Positions 49,878 through 59,528 of a stretch of DNA of 64,000 nucleotides are shown here, piece after piece. The position numbers and the translations under genes are program-made. This stretch comes from Sciscionella sediminilitoris. Its GTDB lineage: Bacteria > Actinomycetota > Actinomycetes > Mycobacteriales > Pseudonocardiaceae. The stretch lies in NCBI RefSeq assembly GCF_000737195.2, contig NZ_JALM01000074.1, positions 47,637 through 111,636 of the forward strand, written 5' to 3'. Each line of letters opens with the position of its first letter. The stretch's first letter is position 1. The notes beneath the pieces are model-generated. The model was not told the origin of the DNA, searched no databases, and saw nothing but the letters and a program-made list of their open reading frames with translations.

Positions 49878-49895
49878 CACCGTATGATAACGGTG
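49878..49895. promoter_or_regulatory. Inverted repeat CACCGT-N6-ACGGTG over the hydrolase -10
   Basis: The perfect 6-bp arms flank the -10 element of the minus-strand hydrolase (ATGATA at 49884-49889, TATCAT when read on that strand). This is a likely operator for the adjacent TetR regulator. Confidence 0.65.
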
Positions 49896-49919
49896 CCGGA
49901 TCGGGCGCACAATGCGCTG

Positions 49920-49925
49920 TAAGGT
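49920..49925 (+). promoter_or_regulatory. -10 element (TAAGGT), leaderless TetR start
   Basis: TAAGGT ends 7 bases before GTG 49933. AAGG within it could also serve as a weak ribosome site. Confidence 0.45.
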
Positions 49926-49932
49926 GCCGAAC

Positions 49933-50505
49933 GTGCCGAAACAGGTCGATCATGCGCAGCGGCGGCAACTGCTGGCGGAGGCCATGTGGCGGCTCGCGCA
50001 CCGGGACGGGGTCGAAGCGGTGAGCGTGCGCGCCGTCGCCGCCGAGTCAGGAGTCTCGATCGGCACGGTGCAGCACTACTTCAAAACCAAGGACGAACTG
50101 CTCGAATTCGCCGTCAGCACGGTGAACGCGAAGGTCGATGACCGGATCCGGCAGCTGCTCACCGAACAGACCGAGCCGCGCGCGAGCCTGGAGACGATGC
50201 TGTCCGCCATGCTGCCCGGCGAGCAGTACGGGATCATCGAAGGCCAGTTCCTGTGGACGCTGCAGCTGCGCGCGGCGACCCGGCCGGGCAGCGGTGCGCA
50301 ACTGCGCGCCGCGGGCGCGGAATTCGAACAGAACCTGGCCGCATCGCTGCGCGAACACACCCGCTCAGCTGACCCGGAACTGGACGCGACCACGCTGCTC
50401 GCCCTGTTGGAAGGGCTCATCGCGCAATGCCTGCAGGGCAGGCGGACCGCCGGCGAGGCGAGAACGGTGCTCGCGGCAGCGCTCGACCGGCTCTTCGGGG
50501 CATGA
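49933..50505 (+). CDS. TetR-family transcriptional regulator
   Basis: This 190-residue regulator has HAQRRQLLAEAMWRLAHRDGVEAVSVRAVAAESGVSIGTVQHYFKTKDELLEFAV, a TetR HTH, in residues 6-60. GTG 49933 was chosen over ATG 49912 because a -10/AAGG element precedes it. It is divergent from the alpha/beta hydrolase, and a CACCGT/ACGGTG repeat lies over the hydrolase promoter. It is followed by the acyl-CoA ligase at 50576, which could be a second target. Confidence 0.92.
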   Translation: MPKQVDHAQRRQLLAEAMWRLAHRDGVEAVSVRAVAAESGVSIGTVQHYFKTKDELLEFAVSTVNAKVDDRIRQLLTEQTEPRASLETMLSAMLPGEQYGIIEGQFLWTLQLRAATRPGSGAQLRAAGAEFEQNLAASLREHTRSADPELDATTLLALLEGLIAQCLQGRRTAGEARTVLAAALDRLFGA

Positions 50506-50575
50506 GCCCCGTTGCGCCGCGACGGTGATCGGGAGAGCCTGTCCCTGACCACGAATCGCGAACCGGGAGAACCAC

Positions 50576-52075
50576 ATGACGACCATCCCCGAGGTGCTCC
50601 GCGACACGGCGCGAACCGCTCCCGAGGGCATCGGCTGGGTCGACGGTGACCGGGAGATCCCGTTCGCGGAGCTGGACCGGTGGTCGGATCGGGTGGCCGA
50701 ATGGTTGCTGCGGCGCGGGATCCGGCACGGGGACCGGATCGCGGTCAACGGCCCCAACCGGGCGGACTGGCTGGCCGTGTACTTCGCCGCGGCCAAGATC
50801 GGCGCGGTCCTTGTCGGGCTCAGTCCGCGGTACCGGGAAACCGAGTTCGGCCACATCCTCGGCGATTCGGGCGCCCGCCTGGTGATCACCGTGCCGCGCG
50901 GCGAGGATGTCGATTTCCTCGCGGTGTTCCGGAACATCCGGGGACCGGCGGAGGTGGTGAGCTTCGCCGAGCTACCCCCGGCGGGCGAACCGGACGATCC
51001 GGCACGGCTCGCCGAAGCCACGGCGCCGGTGACCGAGGCGGATCCGGTCATGATCATCTACACCTCGGGAACCACCGGCTGTCCCAAGGGCGCGGTGCTC
51101 ACCCACCGGGGACAGCTCGCAGCGGCAACGGCGCAGGCGGAGCACACCCGCATGGGCGCCGGGGATGTGGTTCCGCTGGCCGTTCCGCTCAACCACGTCA
51201 GCGGGATCACCTGCTGCGTGCTGACCTGCCTGGTCGCCAGGGCCCGCGTGGTGCTGCTGCCGCGCTTCGACGCCGCCTCGCTGGTGGAATCGCTGGACGC
51301 GTTCACGCTCTGGGTCGGCGTGCCCACCATGCACACGCTGCTGCTGCGCCAGCCCCGGTTCGCGGAGGTGGACACCACCGGGATCCGGCTGGTGATCACC
51401 GGCGGCGCCAACGCCGAGCCGGATCTCGTCGAGCGGCTCACCGCGGGCTTTCCCAACGCCACGGTGATGAACCTGTACGGGCTCAGCGAAACCTCCGGCG
51501 CGGTGATCATGACCCCGTGGGAAGCCGAACCCGCGACCACGGCGCACGCCATCGGTGCGCCGCTGCCCGGTGCCGAGATCACCATCGCGGACGATCAGGG
51601 TGCGCCGCTCGGTGCGGGCGAGACCGGGGAACTGCTCGTCCGCGGTCCTTCGATCATGGCCGGTTACCACGGCAACCCCGCCCCGGTCCTCGACGCGCAC
51701 GGATGGCTGCACACCGGCGATATGGCGGTCGCCGGGGCGGATGGGTCCATCGCCCTGCGCGGCCGTGCCAAGGACATGTTCGTCCAGGGCGGCTTCAACA
51801 TCTATCCGGTCGAGGTGGAGAACCTGCTGCTGACCCACCCGGATGTGGTGATGGCCGCCGGGATCGGGGTTCCCGACCCGGTGCTCGGCGAGATCGGCCG
51901 CTACTACCTCGTCCTCGCCGCCGGTTCCACGCTCACCGAGGACGAACTGAACCGCTACTGCGCCGAGCGGATCGCCGACTACAAGGTGCCGAAGGAGATC
52001 GTGCTGCGCGCGGAACTTCCGCTCACCCCGGCCGGAAAGATCCAGAAGGCCGCACTGCGCGCGGAACCGGCGTGA
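50576..52075 (+). CDS. AMP-forming acyl-CoA/aryl-CoA ligase
   Basis: This 499-residue ANL-superfamily ligase has MIIYTSGTTGCPKGAVLTH near residues 158-177, NLYGLSETSGAV near 299, HTGDMAVAGADGSIALRGRAKDMFVQGGFNIYPVEVE near 378-415, and the catalytic lysine in PLTPAGKIQKAAL near the end. It activates a carboxylic acid via its adenylate. Its stop lies about 17 bases before the SUMF1-like gene, and an in-frame GTG overlaps it, so the two are coupled. It is the second AMP-forming ligase of the window and is not closely similar to the one at 1271. Confidence 0.92.
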   Translation: MTTIPEVLRDTARTAPEGIGWVDGDREIPFAELDRWSDRVAEWLLRRGIRHGDRIAVNGPNRADWLAVYFAAAKIGAVLVGLSPRYRETEFGHILGDSGARLVITVPRGEDVDFLAVFRNIRGPAEVVSFAELPPAGEPDDPARLAEATAPVTEADPVMIIYTSGTTGCPKGAVLTHRGQLAAATAQAEHTRMGAGDVVPLAVPLNHVSGITCCVLTCLVARARVVLLPRFDAASLVESLDAFTLWVGVPTMHTLLLRQPRFAEVDTTGIRLVITGGANAEPDLVERLTAGFPNATVMNLYGLSETSGAVIMTPWEAEPATTAHAIGAPLPGAEITIADDQGAPLGAGETGELLVRGPSIMAGYHGNPAPVLDAHGWLHTGDMAVAGADGSIALRGRAKDMFVQGGFNIYPVEVENLLLTHPDVVMAAGIGVPDPVLGEIGRYYLVLAAGSTLTEDELNRYCAERIADYKVPKEIVLRAELPLTPAGKIQKAALRAEPA

Positions 52076-52092
52076 GGACCGTGGAATCGAGC

Positions 52093-52740
<648 letters not shown>

Positions 52741-52764
<24 letters not shown>

Positions 52765-53163
52765 CGCGAGCACCGGGATGACCCGTTCGGTCCGCCGCTC
52801 GTATTCCGCGAATCCCGGGTAGCGTTCGGCCTGGATGCGATACTTCTCGTCCCGCTCGGCCCGGTCCAGCTCCACTGCCCGCACCTCGACCGTGTCATCG
52901 CCGACCTCGATGCTGGCTCGCGGCTGGGCGCGCAGATTCCAGTACCAGTCGGGATTGCTGTCCGCACCGGCCTTGGAAGCGAACACCAGGTAGCGGTCCC
53001 CATCGGCCAGGTACATCATCGGGTTCACCCTGGGTTTGCCGCTGCGCGCGCCGATGGTGTGCAGCAACAGCATCGGGGCCCCGGCGAACGGTCCGCCGAC
53101 CTCGCCGTGGTTCGCCCGGAACTCCGCGATGGTGCGCGCGTTGAAGTCCGCGGCCTCGGTCAT
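52741..53163 (-). CDS. Deazaflavin (F420)-dependent nitroreductase family protein
   Basis: This 140-residue DDN-like split-barrel protein (FNARTIAEFRANHGEVGGPFAGAPMLLLHTIGARSGKPRVNPMMYLADGDRYLVFASKAGADSNPDWYWNLRAQP) has the F420/flavin-binding pattern seen mainly in actinobacteria. It would reduce a quinone-like or nitroaromatic substrate with F420H2, although family members differ. ATG 53163 is clear. Its 3' end overlaps the convergent SUMF1-like gene by 24 bases. Confidence 0.9.
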
Positions 53164-53239
53164 GGTGCTGCCTCCGCTCCGTCGGGTGCCGGGTCCGGCA
53201 CGTTCAGCCTAAGCCCGCACCCGGCAGCCCGCCACACGG

Positions 53240-54025
53240 TCAGCGGCCGGTCCACCGCGGGACGCGTTTCTCGGCAAAGGCCCGCGGCCCTTCCTCGGCG
53301 TCCGCGGAGCTCAGCATCGCGCGGTATCGGGGCAGTTCGCCCCGGCGCAGCCGCGCGTAGCCCTCCTCGACGCCGCAGTCGGCGGTGGCGCGCAGGATCT
53401 CCTTGACCGCCGCGGCCGCCAATGGTGCCCCGGCACGCACCTCGCGGGCGAGCTCCATCGCCGCGGCACGGAGCTCCGTCCCGTCGACGACCCGGTTGGC
53501 CAGGCCCCATCGCTGCGCCTCCCGCGCGGTCATCCGCCGCCCGGTCAGCAACAGTTCCCTGGCCACGGCGTCCGGAAGCCTGCGCGGCAGCCGCAGTACA
53601 CCACCGGAATCGGCGACCATGCCGAGTGTCACCTCCGGCAGGGCGAACTCGGCGTGCTCGGCGGCGACGATCAGATCGGCCGCGAGGGCGAGTTCGAAAC
53701 CCCCGCCGAGCGCCAGACCGTTCACCGCCGCGATGACGGGCTTGTCCAGCTCGGCGAACTCGGTGAGCCCGGCGAACCCGCCCGGCCCGTGATCGGCCTC
53801 GATGGCCTCTCCCTGCGCGGCGGCCTTGAGGTCCCAGCCCGCCGAGAAGAACCGCTCCCCGGCACCGGTCAGCACCGCGACGCGCAGGCTCTCCTCGCTG
53901 GCCAGCCGCTCGAAGGCGGCGTAGAGCGCGCGGCTGGTGGGCACGTCGATCGCGTTCGCCTTGGGGCGGTCCAGGGTCACCACGAGGATCCCGTCCTCGA
54001 CCTCCTGGCGCACCGGTTCAGTCAT
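53240..54025 (-). CDS. caiD-like: CaiD-type enoyl-CoA hydratase (crotonobetainyl-CoA hydratase/carnitinyl-CoA dehydratase-like)
   Basis: This 261-residue crotonase has the same length as E. coli CaiD and strong local identity: [67 protein letters not shown] and [25 protein letters not shown]. The two catalytic glutamates (in GGFE and ALPE) are present. It hydrates crotonobetainyl-CoA or a close relative. ATG 54025 follows GGAGG. It overlaps the upstream NDP-forming ligase and belongs to the cassette-D operon. Confidence 0.9.
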   Translation of the reverse strand: MTEPVRQEVEDGILVVTLDRPKANAIDVPTSRALYAAFERLASEESLRVAVLTGAGERFFSAGWDLKAAAQGEAIEADHGPGGFAGLTEFAELDKPVIAAVNGLALGGGFELALAADLIVAAEHAEFALPEVTLGMVADSGGVLRLPRRLPDAVARELLLTGRRMTAREAQRWGLANRVVDGTELRAAAMELAREVRAGAPLAAAAVKEILRATADCGVEEGYARLRRGELPRYRAMLSSADAEEGPRAFAEKRVPRWTGR

Positions 54026-56093
54026 CCGTTCCTCCTTCATCGCCGTTCCCGAACCCGATCAGCACATCGGCGGCCAGCACTCCGTGTCCCTCGCCGAGTA
54101 CGACCAGCGGGTTGATGTCCAGTTCCCGCAGGGTGCTCGCGTGATCCCGGGCGTACTCGGCGACCGCGGCCACCGCGTCCACGACCGCCTCGACATCGGC
54201 CCTCGCCCGCCCCCGGAAACCGGTCAGCAGCGGCCAGCTGCGCAATCGGTGCAGCGCCGCGCGAATGTCGGCCCGCCGCACCGGGAACAGCAGGGTCACC
54301 GCGTCGTCGAGCAGTTCGACCAGTGTGCCGCCCGCGCCGATGGTGAGCGCCGGGCCGAACTGCGCGTCCCGGTGCACCCCCACCAACAGCTCCGCCACCG
54401 CGTCACCGGCCATGCGTTCCACCAGGAACCGGTCGGAGAGCGCGGCCAGTTCGGTGACGGCGGCCCGTACCTCGTGCTCCCCGGCGAGCCCGAGCCGGAC
54501 CCCGCCGACCTCGCTCTTGTGCGCGATCTCCGCCGAAACCGCCTTCACCACGACCGGAAACCCGATGCGGGCCGCCGCTTCGGCCGCCTCGTCTCCCGTG
54601 GCGACGAGCGCACCCTCGGGAACGGGAATCCCCCACTCGGCGAGGATCCGTTTGCCGTGCCATTCATCGAGCCGCCCGGCCGCGCCGCGCAGTGGGGTGA
54701 CGGGGTGCACCGGATCGGCGGTCTCCCGCGCCCGGCCGATTCGGCGGGCCGCGGCGATCGCGGTCAGGCATTCGGCGATCCCCTGCATGGGCGCGATTCC
54801 GGCTTCGAGCAACCGATCCCGCACCGGCTCCGGAAGCCCTTCCGGCAGTGAACTCACCACGCAGGCGGGCCCGCCGGTCTCCCGGTGCGCGGCGAGATAC
54901 GCCTCGACCGTGGTCTGCCAGGCATGCGTGGCGCAGCGGTCGGTGCGCGGGAAATCGAGCACGAGCAGTCGCGTGTCGAAACCGCAGGAGAGGAATTCCC
55001 GGAAGCAGTCCCCTTGTGCCTCGAAGTCGCCCCAGATGTAGGTGTGGTAGTCGAGGGGGTTCGCGACCGGGACACGGTCACCCAGCGCCTTCCCCAGCCG
55101 GCCCGCGACGTCCTCGGGGAACGGGGCCAGCTCGAGTTCGTGGTCCGCGGCGAGATCGGCCAGCAGGGCCGCCTCCCCTCCCGAACAGCTCGCGGAGGCG
55201 ATCCGTGCCCCGGACAGCGGTCCGTGCACGTGCAGGAACTTCAACGCTTCCAGGAACGTGGGAATCTGATGTACCCGCGGCATGCCCAGCCGATGGAAGA
55301 AGGCGTCGCAGAGCGCATCGGATCCGGCGAGCGAGCTCGTGTGGCTCAGATTGGCCCGGCCGCCGAGTTCGGATCTGCCGGTCTTCAGCACGATGATCGG
55401 CACCCCGGAACGCAGTGCCCGGACCGCGGCCAGGGAAAGAGCTGCCGGATCCTCGATGCCTTCCAGGTGCAGGCCGATCGCGGTGATCCGGGGATCGGCC
55501 AGCATCGCCTCGACGAGCTCGGCCACCCCGGTCACGGCGGCATTCCCGACCGTCACCAGCCGGGCGATCGGCACCGAACGCCGCTGCATGGTCAGGTTCT
55601 GGCCGATGTTGCCGCTCTGCGTGATCACGGCGACCCCGCGGTCCACCCGCTGACCGCCGTGCTGATCGGCCCACAGCGCGGCCCCGTCGAGATAGTCGAG
55701 CATGCCGAGGCAGTTGGGCCCGATCACGGCCAGCTCGCCCGCGGCGCGGACCAGTTCGCGCTGCCGGTGCGCGCCACTCGCCCCGTCCTCGGCGAACCCG
55801 GACGCGTGGCACACCGCCCCACCGGCACCACGAGCGGCGAGCTCGGCGACCACCTCCACGGTGGAATCCCGTGGCACGCCGAGGAAAGCGGCATCGGGCG
55901 GTTCGGGAAGCGCCCGCGTGTCCGGATAACAGTCCAGCCCCTCGATGCTGGCACGCCGCGGGTTCACCGGCCAGATCCGCCCGGTGAACCCGGCCGCGCG
56001 GCACTGCCGGATCGCCGCGGCCGCCGTCTCCCCGCCGAACACCGCGAGATGCCGCGGGGTCAGCAGGCGGCGCAGATTCTCCCGCGCACCCAT
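54018..56093 (-). CDS. NDP-forming acyl-CoA ligase (acetate-CoA ligase family, ACD)
   Basis: This 691-residue fused ACD has a CoA-binding domain ([30 protein letters not shown], residues 15-45), succinyl-CoA-ligase-like domains ([31 protein letters not shown], then [11 protein letters not shown] and [15 protein letters not shown] SHTSSLAGS) and a C-terminal ATP-grasp domain ([52 protein letters not shown], near 500-550). The region [14 protein letters not shown] differs from plain acetate ligases. It probably charges a carboxylate of the CaiD pathway with CoA using ATP or GTP. Start ATG 56093 overlaps the dehydrogenase stop by one base (TGATG). Confidence 0.88.
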   Translation of the reverse strand: MGARENLRRLLTPRHLAVFGGETAAAAIRQCRAAGFTGRIWPVNPRRASIEGLDCYPDTRALPEPPDAAFLGVPRDSTVEVVAELAARGAGGAVCHASGFAEDGASGAHRQRELVRAAGELAVIGPNCLGMLDYLDGAALWADQHGGQRVDRGVAVITQSGNIGQNLTMQRRSVPIARLVTVGNAAVTGVAELVEAMLADPRITAIGLHLEGIEDPAALSLAAVRALRSGVPIIVLKTGRSELGGRANLSHTSSLAGSDALCDAFFHRLGMPRVHQIPTFLEALKFLHVHGPLSGARIASASCSGGEAALLADLAADHELELAPFPEDVAGRLGKALGDRVPVANPLDYHTYIWGDFEAQGDCFREFLSCGFDTRLLVLDFPRTDRCATHAWQTTVEAYLAAHRETGGPACVVSSLPEGLPEPVRDRLLEAGIAPMQGIAECLTAIAAARRIGRARETADPVHPVTPLRGAAGRLDEWHGKRILAEWGIPVPEGALVATGDEAAEAAARIGFPVVVKAVSAEIAHKSEVGGVRLGLAGEHEVRAAVTELAALSDRFLVERMAGDAVAELLVGVHRDAQFGPALTIGAGGTLVELLDDAVTLLFPVRRADIRAALHRLRSWPLLTGFRGRARADVEAVVDAVAAVAEYARDHASTLRELDINPLVVLGEGHGVLAADVLIGFGNGDEGGTDD

Positions 56094-57253
56094 CAGGAAT
56101 CCAGCGGGCGCAGCAGCGAGCGGGAGATGATGTGCCGCTGGATTTCGCTTGTACCGTCCCAGATGCGTTCCACGCGCGCGTCCCGCCAGAACCGTTCGAT
56201 CGGCAGCTCGGCCATCAGTCCCATACCGCCGAAGACCTGCACCGCCCGATCGGTGATCCTGCCCAGCGCCTCGGAGGCGTACAGCTTGGCCATCGCCGCG
56301 TCCCGGTCGGTCATGGTGCCCGCGTCGAGTTTCCACGCCGCCCGCATCGTGAGCAGCTCCGCGGCCTCGAGTTCGGTCGCCATGTCCGCGAGCGGGAACC
56401 CGATGCCCTGGAACCGGCCGATCGACTGGCCGAACTGTTCGCGTTCGGCGGCCCATCCGGTGGCGAGGTCGAGCACCCGGCGGGCGCGCCCGGCACTGGT
56501 GGCCGCCACGCTGAGCCGGCTCGCCCCCAGCCACTCCCCCATCAGCTCGAAGCCCTTCCCTTCCTCGCCGAGTCGTTGCGCGGCAGGGATTCGGCAACCG
56601 GTGAACGACAGCTCGCACTGGTGATAGCCCCGGTGCGAGACGCAGGCGGAGCCGCGGGTGACGGTGAGCCCGGGGGTGTCCATGTCCACCAGGAAAGCCG
56701 TGATCCGGTTCCGGGTGCGGCCCTGGTGCTCCTCGGTTCCGGTGGCGGCGAACAGGATCACGAAGTCGGCCGCGTCGGCATGGCTGATGAAATGCTTGGT
56801 GCCGTCGAGAACGTAGTCCTCGCCCTGACGCACCGCACGCGTGCTCATCGAGCGGACATCGGATCCCGCCCCGGGTTCGGTCATGGCGAGGCAGTCGTGC
56901 CGTTCCCCGCGCACCGTGGGCAGCAGATAACGATCGCGCTGCTCGCCGACACAGGCCTGGAGGATGTTGCTCGGCCGCGCCACGAGCATCTGCAGTGCGT
57001 AACCCGCCCGGCCCAGTTCCCGTTCGACAAGCGTCATGCTGACCGCGTCCAGTCCGCCGCCGCCGATCTCCTCGGGCATGTTCGCCGCGTAGAGCCCGGC
57101 CTCCAGTGCTTTGCCGCGGATCTGTTCGGCGAGCCCGGGCGGGACCTCGTCCAGCCGCTCGACCTCGTCCTCGTGGGGTTCCAGTTCGGTGGTGACGAAT
57201 TTCCGGACCGTTTCCACGATCATGCGCTGTTCGTCGGTCAGTGCGAAATCCAT
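56093..57253 (-). CDS. Acyl-CoA dehydrogenase of the CaiD cassette
   Basis: This 386-residue enzyme begins MDFALTDEQRMIVETVRKFVTTELEPHEDEVERLDEVP and contains DCLAMTEPGAGSDVRSMST near residues 122-140 and GTSEIQRHIISRSLL at the end. The usual YEG catalytic glutamate position reads WDG, so the base is Asp or lies elsewhere, as in CaiA-type and isovaleryl-type enzymes. ATG 57253 follows GAGAGGAGC. It lies between the thioesterase and the NDP-forming ligase and may interconvert a crotonobetainyl-CoA-like and a butyrobetainyl-CoA-like thioester. Confidence 0.9.
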   Translation of the reverse strand: MDFALTDEQRMIVETVRKFVTTELEPHEDEVERLDEVPPGLAEQIRGKALEAGLYAANMPEEIGGGGLDAVSMTLVERELGRAGYALQMLVARPSNILQACVGEQRDRYLLPTVRGERHDCLAMTEPGAGSDVRSMSTRAVRQGEDYVLDGTKHFISHADAADFVILFAATGTEEHQGRTRNRITAFLVDMDTPGLTVTRGSACVSHRGYHQCELSFTGCRIPAAQRLGEEGKGFELMGEWLGASRLSVAATSAGRARRVLDLATGWAAEREQFGQSIGRFQGIGFPLADMATELEAAELLTMRAAWKLDAGTMTDRDAAMAKLYASEALGRITDRAVQVFGGMGLMAELPIERFWRDARVERIWDGTSEIQRHIISRSLLRPLDS

Positions 57254-57272
57254 GTATGGCTCCTCTCGGTGG

Positions 57273-57821
57273 TCAACCGCGGCGAATTCCCATCGGGCGG
57301 CCAAGGACTTCGGGGCGGGCCAGAAGCTCGTGTGCTCGCTGGATCTTCTGCAGCCGGTGCCGCAGCCGTTCGGGAAGCGGGCAGGATTTCCCCTGTGTCA
57401 TGTCGACGTGCACCAGCAGCTGTTCGGCCGTGGCCAGCAGTGCCCCGTCGCCGTGGTACATCTCCTGGAACAGGTGCACCCGCTTGGCATCCTGGTCGAG
57501 CACCCACAGGTGCAGCCGGATCGGTTCCCCTTCGGCCACCTCGCGACGGTTGTGCAGATGGGTTTCCACCGTGTACAGCGAATGCCCCGCTTCCCGGTAC
57601 TGCTCGTCGATGCCGATGAACCGGAAGAACGCGTCCGCCCCGTCCCCGAACACCAGCAGATAGCAGGATTCGCTCATGTGGCCGTTGTAGTCCACCCATT
57701 CTGGGCGGACCTTGGTGCTGTGCAAGGCAAGCGGCGCGGGAATCTCCGCGGTGTCGTCCCACTCGCGGTGCCCGCTGCCTTCGTACGGGGTCACCACCCG
57801 GCCACTGCGCTGTTCGGGCAT
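57273..57821 (-). CDS. Hotdog-fold acyl-CoA thioesterase, betainyl-CoA-thioesterase (CdhB)-like
   Basis: This 182-residue hotdog protein has TKVRPEWVDYNGHMSESCYLLVFGDGADAFFRFIGIDEQYREAGHSLYTVETHLHNRREV near residues 36-95 and LLATAEQLLVHVDMTQGKSCPLP near 130. The WVDYNGHM, HSLYTVETH and ATAEQ-LLHVD patterns match thioesterases of carnitine/betaine catabolism (CdhB-like). ATG 57821 begins the cassette-D operon. It likely releases the final acid or betaine from CoA. Confidence 0.84.
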   Translation of the reverse strand: MPEQRSGRVVTPYEGSGHREWDDTAEIPAPLALHSTKVRPEWVDYNGHMSESCYLLVFGDGADAFFRFIGIDEQYREAGHSLYTVETHLHNRREVAEGEPIRLHLWVLDQDAKRVHLFQEMYHGDGALLATAEQLLVHVDMTQGKSCPLPERLRHRLQKIQRAHELLARPEVLGRPMGIRRG

Positions 57822-57854
57822 ACCGGTCTCCTGTTCGTGTCGTCGGTGACTGGT

Positions 57855-57891
57855 TTCGGGACTGGGTTTTTCGGGACTGGTTCGGGACTGG
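57855..57891. repeat. Three copies of an 11-bp unit TTCGGGACTGG
   Basis: Copies lie at 57855-57865, 57870-57880 and 57881-57891, between the thioesterase start and the stop of the XRE-TetR regulator. The last two are head to tail. They could be slippage products or repeated regulatory sites. Confidence 0.8.
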
Positions 57892-57899
57892 CCGGTGAC

Positions 57900-58748
57900 T
57901 CAGCCGCGCACGATCTCGCGTTCCACGAAGGCGTGCAGGCTCCGCCGCATCCGCTCGATGGTCCGGCCGGGGCGTCCGGTGAGCACCTGGATACCGAGGC
58001 CGTCGATCAGCGCCGCGAGTTCCACGGTCAGTTCCTCGGGATCGGTGTCGGTGAACACGCCCTGGCGCTGGCCCTCCGCGATCGTCCGCGCGATCGTGTC
58101 CTGCCAGCGGGTGTAGGAATCGCTGTGCAGCACCCGCAATTCCGGGCGCAGCGCGCTCTCGTTCCACACCTGCAGCCAGATCGACCACTCCAGCCGCAAC
58201 GCTCCCGCCGTGGGCAGTTGCAGCTCGACGAGCCGCAGCAGCCGCTGGTGCACATCCTCGATGCTGTGCAGTTCGGCGACCTGGCGGTCGAAGGCGTGCT
58301 TGACCGAATAGCGCAGCGCCTCGGTGAGCAGGTCGTCCCGGCCCGGGAAGTAGTAGTGGATCGTGGCGGCACTGGTACCGCACACATCCGCGACATCCGC
58401 CACCCGCACCGCGTGATAACCACGCTCGGCGATCAGCCGCCAGGCAGCCTCCAGGATCTGCCGGTAACGCCCGGAATCGGCGGGCGGCACCGGCGGCAGT
58501 GCGGTGCGCCGCGGAACCGCGGACACCGTGTCGGCCTCATCGCTTCCGTTGATCAGCCAGTTCACCGTGACATTGCCGACCTCGGCGATCCTGGTCAGCT
58601 CGGCGGCGAGGAAGCGCCGGGTCCCGGTCAGCGATTTGGACAGCTTCGTGGGGTCCAGGCCGATCTCCCCGGCGAACGCCCGCTGGCTGCCCGGATAACC
58701 GGCCAGTACCTCGCGTACCCGTTGCCGTGTCGCGTCCACGCTGTCCAC
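57900..58748 (-). CDS. Fusion regulator: N-terminal XRE-like HTH plus TetR-type regulator
   Basis: The 282-residue protein has an N-terminal Cro/CI-like HTH (TRQRVREVLAGYPGSQRAFAGEIGLDPTKLSKSLTGTRRFLAAELTRIAEV, residues 6-57), then a linker and a complete TetR HTH (ILEAAWRLIAERGYHAVRVADVADVCGTSAATIHYYFPGRDDLLTEAL, near 97-145) with a TetR C-terminal domain. Two DNA-binding domains in one chain are unusual. A TANNNT -10 (TAGTGT) lies 8 bases before GTG 58748. The palindromes at 58763-58785 sit over its promoter. It probably controls the adjacent catabolic cassettes and itself. Confidence 0.86.
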   Translation of the reverse strand: MDSVDATRQRVREVLAGYPGSQRAFAGEIGLDPTKLSKSLTGTRRFLAAELTRIAEVGNVTVNWLINGSDEADTVSAVPRRTALPPVPPADSGRYRQILEAAWRLIAERGYHAVRVADVADVCGTSAATIHYYFPGRDDLLTEALRYSVKHAFDRQVAELHSIEDVHQRLLRLVELQLPTAGALRLEWSIWLQVWNESALRPELRVLHSDSYTRWQDTIARTIAEGQRQGVFTDTDPEELTVELAALIDGLGIQVLTGRPGRTIERMRRSLHAFVEREIVRG

Positions 58749-58762
58749 GATCGGGAACACTA

Positions 58763-58785
58763 GCAACGCGTTGCGAAATTCGCAA
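58763..58785. promoter_or_regulatory. Overlapping palindromes before the XRE-TetR gene
   Basis: GCAACGCGTTGC (58763-58774) is a perfect 12-bp palindrome and TTGCGAAATTCGCAA (58771-58785) a perfect 7-1-7 palindrome sharing the TTGC half-site. The second has the TTGCG-N5-CGCAA form of the sites at 4821 and 6964. A two-headed regulator could bind this composite. Confidence 0.7.
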
Positions 58786-58899
58786 TGCAGATGCTTGGCC
58801 AAACCACTCGCCGAAGCGAATCACGGACGGATACTCCTGTTATAACGGCATAATCGGTCGACGGAGGACCGATGTTCCGCACACTGATTGATGCGCGAG

Positions 58900-59502
58900 T
58901 CAGTCACCTTTGGCGGCGACGAGCTGATCGATGAAGGCCGCGCAGGTCTCCCGCATCCGCTGCTGGGGCATCGCCCTGGCGTGCAGCAGTACCTGCATCG
59001 CGAGCCCGTCCACCATGCCGATGAGCATGTTCGCGAGCTGTTCGGGATCGCCTTCCCGGGCACTACCCTCGTGCTGCGCCGCGGCGATGGTGTCCCGGAC
59101 GAGGTCCCGCCACTGCCCGTAGAGCGACTCGTTGACCGCGCGCAGCGCCGGATCGCGCATCCCCTCGGCCCACAGCTCGGCCCAGACCCGCCAGGCGCGC
59201 AGCGATTTCCCCTTGCCCGGCAGGTAGGACTCGATGATCTCGCGCAGCCGTTCGAGTGGGTCGCCCGCGGCCCGGCGCAGCCACTTCCGGCGTTCGAGGG
59301 AGTTCGCGAAGTTGTACTCGAAGGCCGCGTTGACCAGTTCCTTCTTGGTGTCGAAGTAGTAGTGCACGGTGCCCGAGCTGAGCCCGGCCGCCGTGGCGAC
59401 CTCGGCCACCCGCAGTTCCTGGAGGCCGTGCTTGGCGATCATCGCGCAGGCGGCATCGAGGATCTGCTTGCGTCGTTCGGCTTCCACACTCGGGCGCGGC
59501 AC
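58900..59502 (-). CDS. TetR-family transcriptional regulator
   Basis: This 200-residue regulator begins VPRPSVEAERRKQILDAACAMIAKHGLQELRVAEVATAAGLSSGTVHYYFDTKKELVNAAF, a TetR HTH of the BetI-like TetR_C subgroup. GTG 59502 is 6 bases after TACCAT on the minus strand (leaderless). It lies 26 bases after the cassette-E acyl-CoA dehydrogenase stop on the same strand and is its likely regulator. BetI-like members respond to choline-type compounds, which would fit the pathway, but the effector is unknown. Confidence 0.92.
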   Translation of the reverse strand: MPRPSVEAERRKQILDAACAMIAKHGLQELRVAEVATAAGLSSGTVHYYFDTKKELVNAAFEYNFANSLERRKWLRRAAGDPLERLREIIESYLPGKGKSLRAWRVWAELWAEGMRDPALRAVNESLYGQWRDLVRDTIAAAQHEGSAREGDPEQLANMLIGMVDGLAMQVLLHARAMPQQRMRETCAAFIDQLVAAKGD

Positions 59503-59508
59503 GGGCGC

Positions 59509-59514
59509 ATGGTA
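59509..59514 (-). promoter_or_regulatory. -10 element (TACCAT), leaderless TetR start
   Basis: On the minus strand TACCAT ends 6 bases before GTG 59502. Confidence 0.55.
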
Positions 59515-59528
59515 CCTCGCCGCGGTGG

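Noticed and set aside
57855..57891. Triple 11-bp repeat as a CRISPR remnant
   Set aside because: Repeats are too short, two are directly adjacent without spacers, and no cas gene is present.
58748..58802. Extended start (58802) for the XRE-TetR gene
   Set aside because: The longer form would translate through both perfect palindromes and adds residues unlike an HTH N-terminus; GTG 58748 fits the domain and a -10 element.
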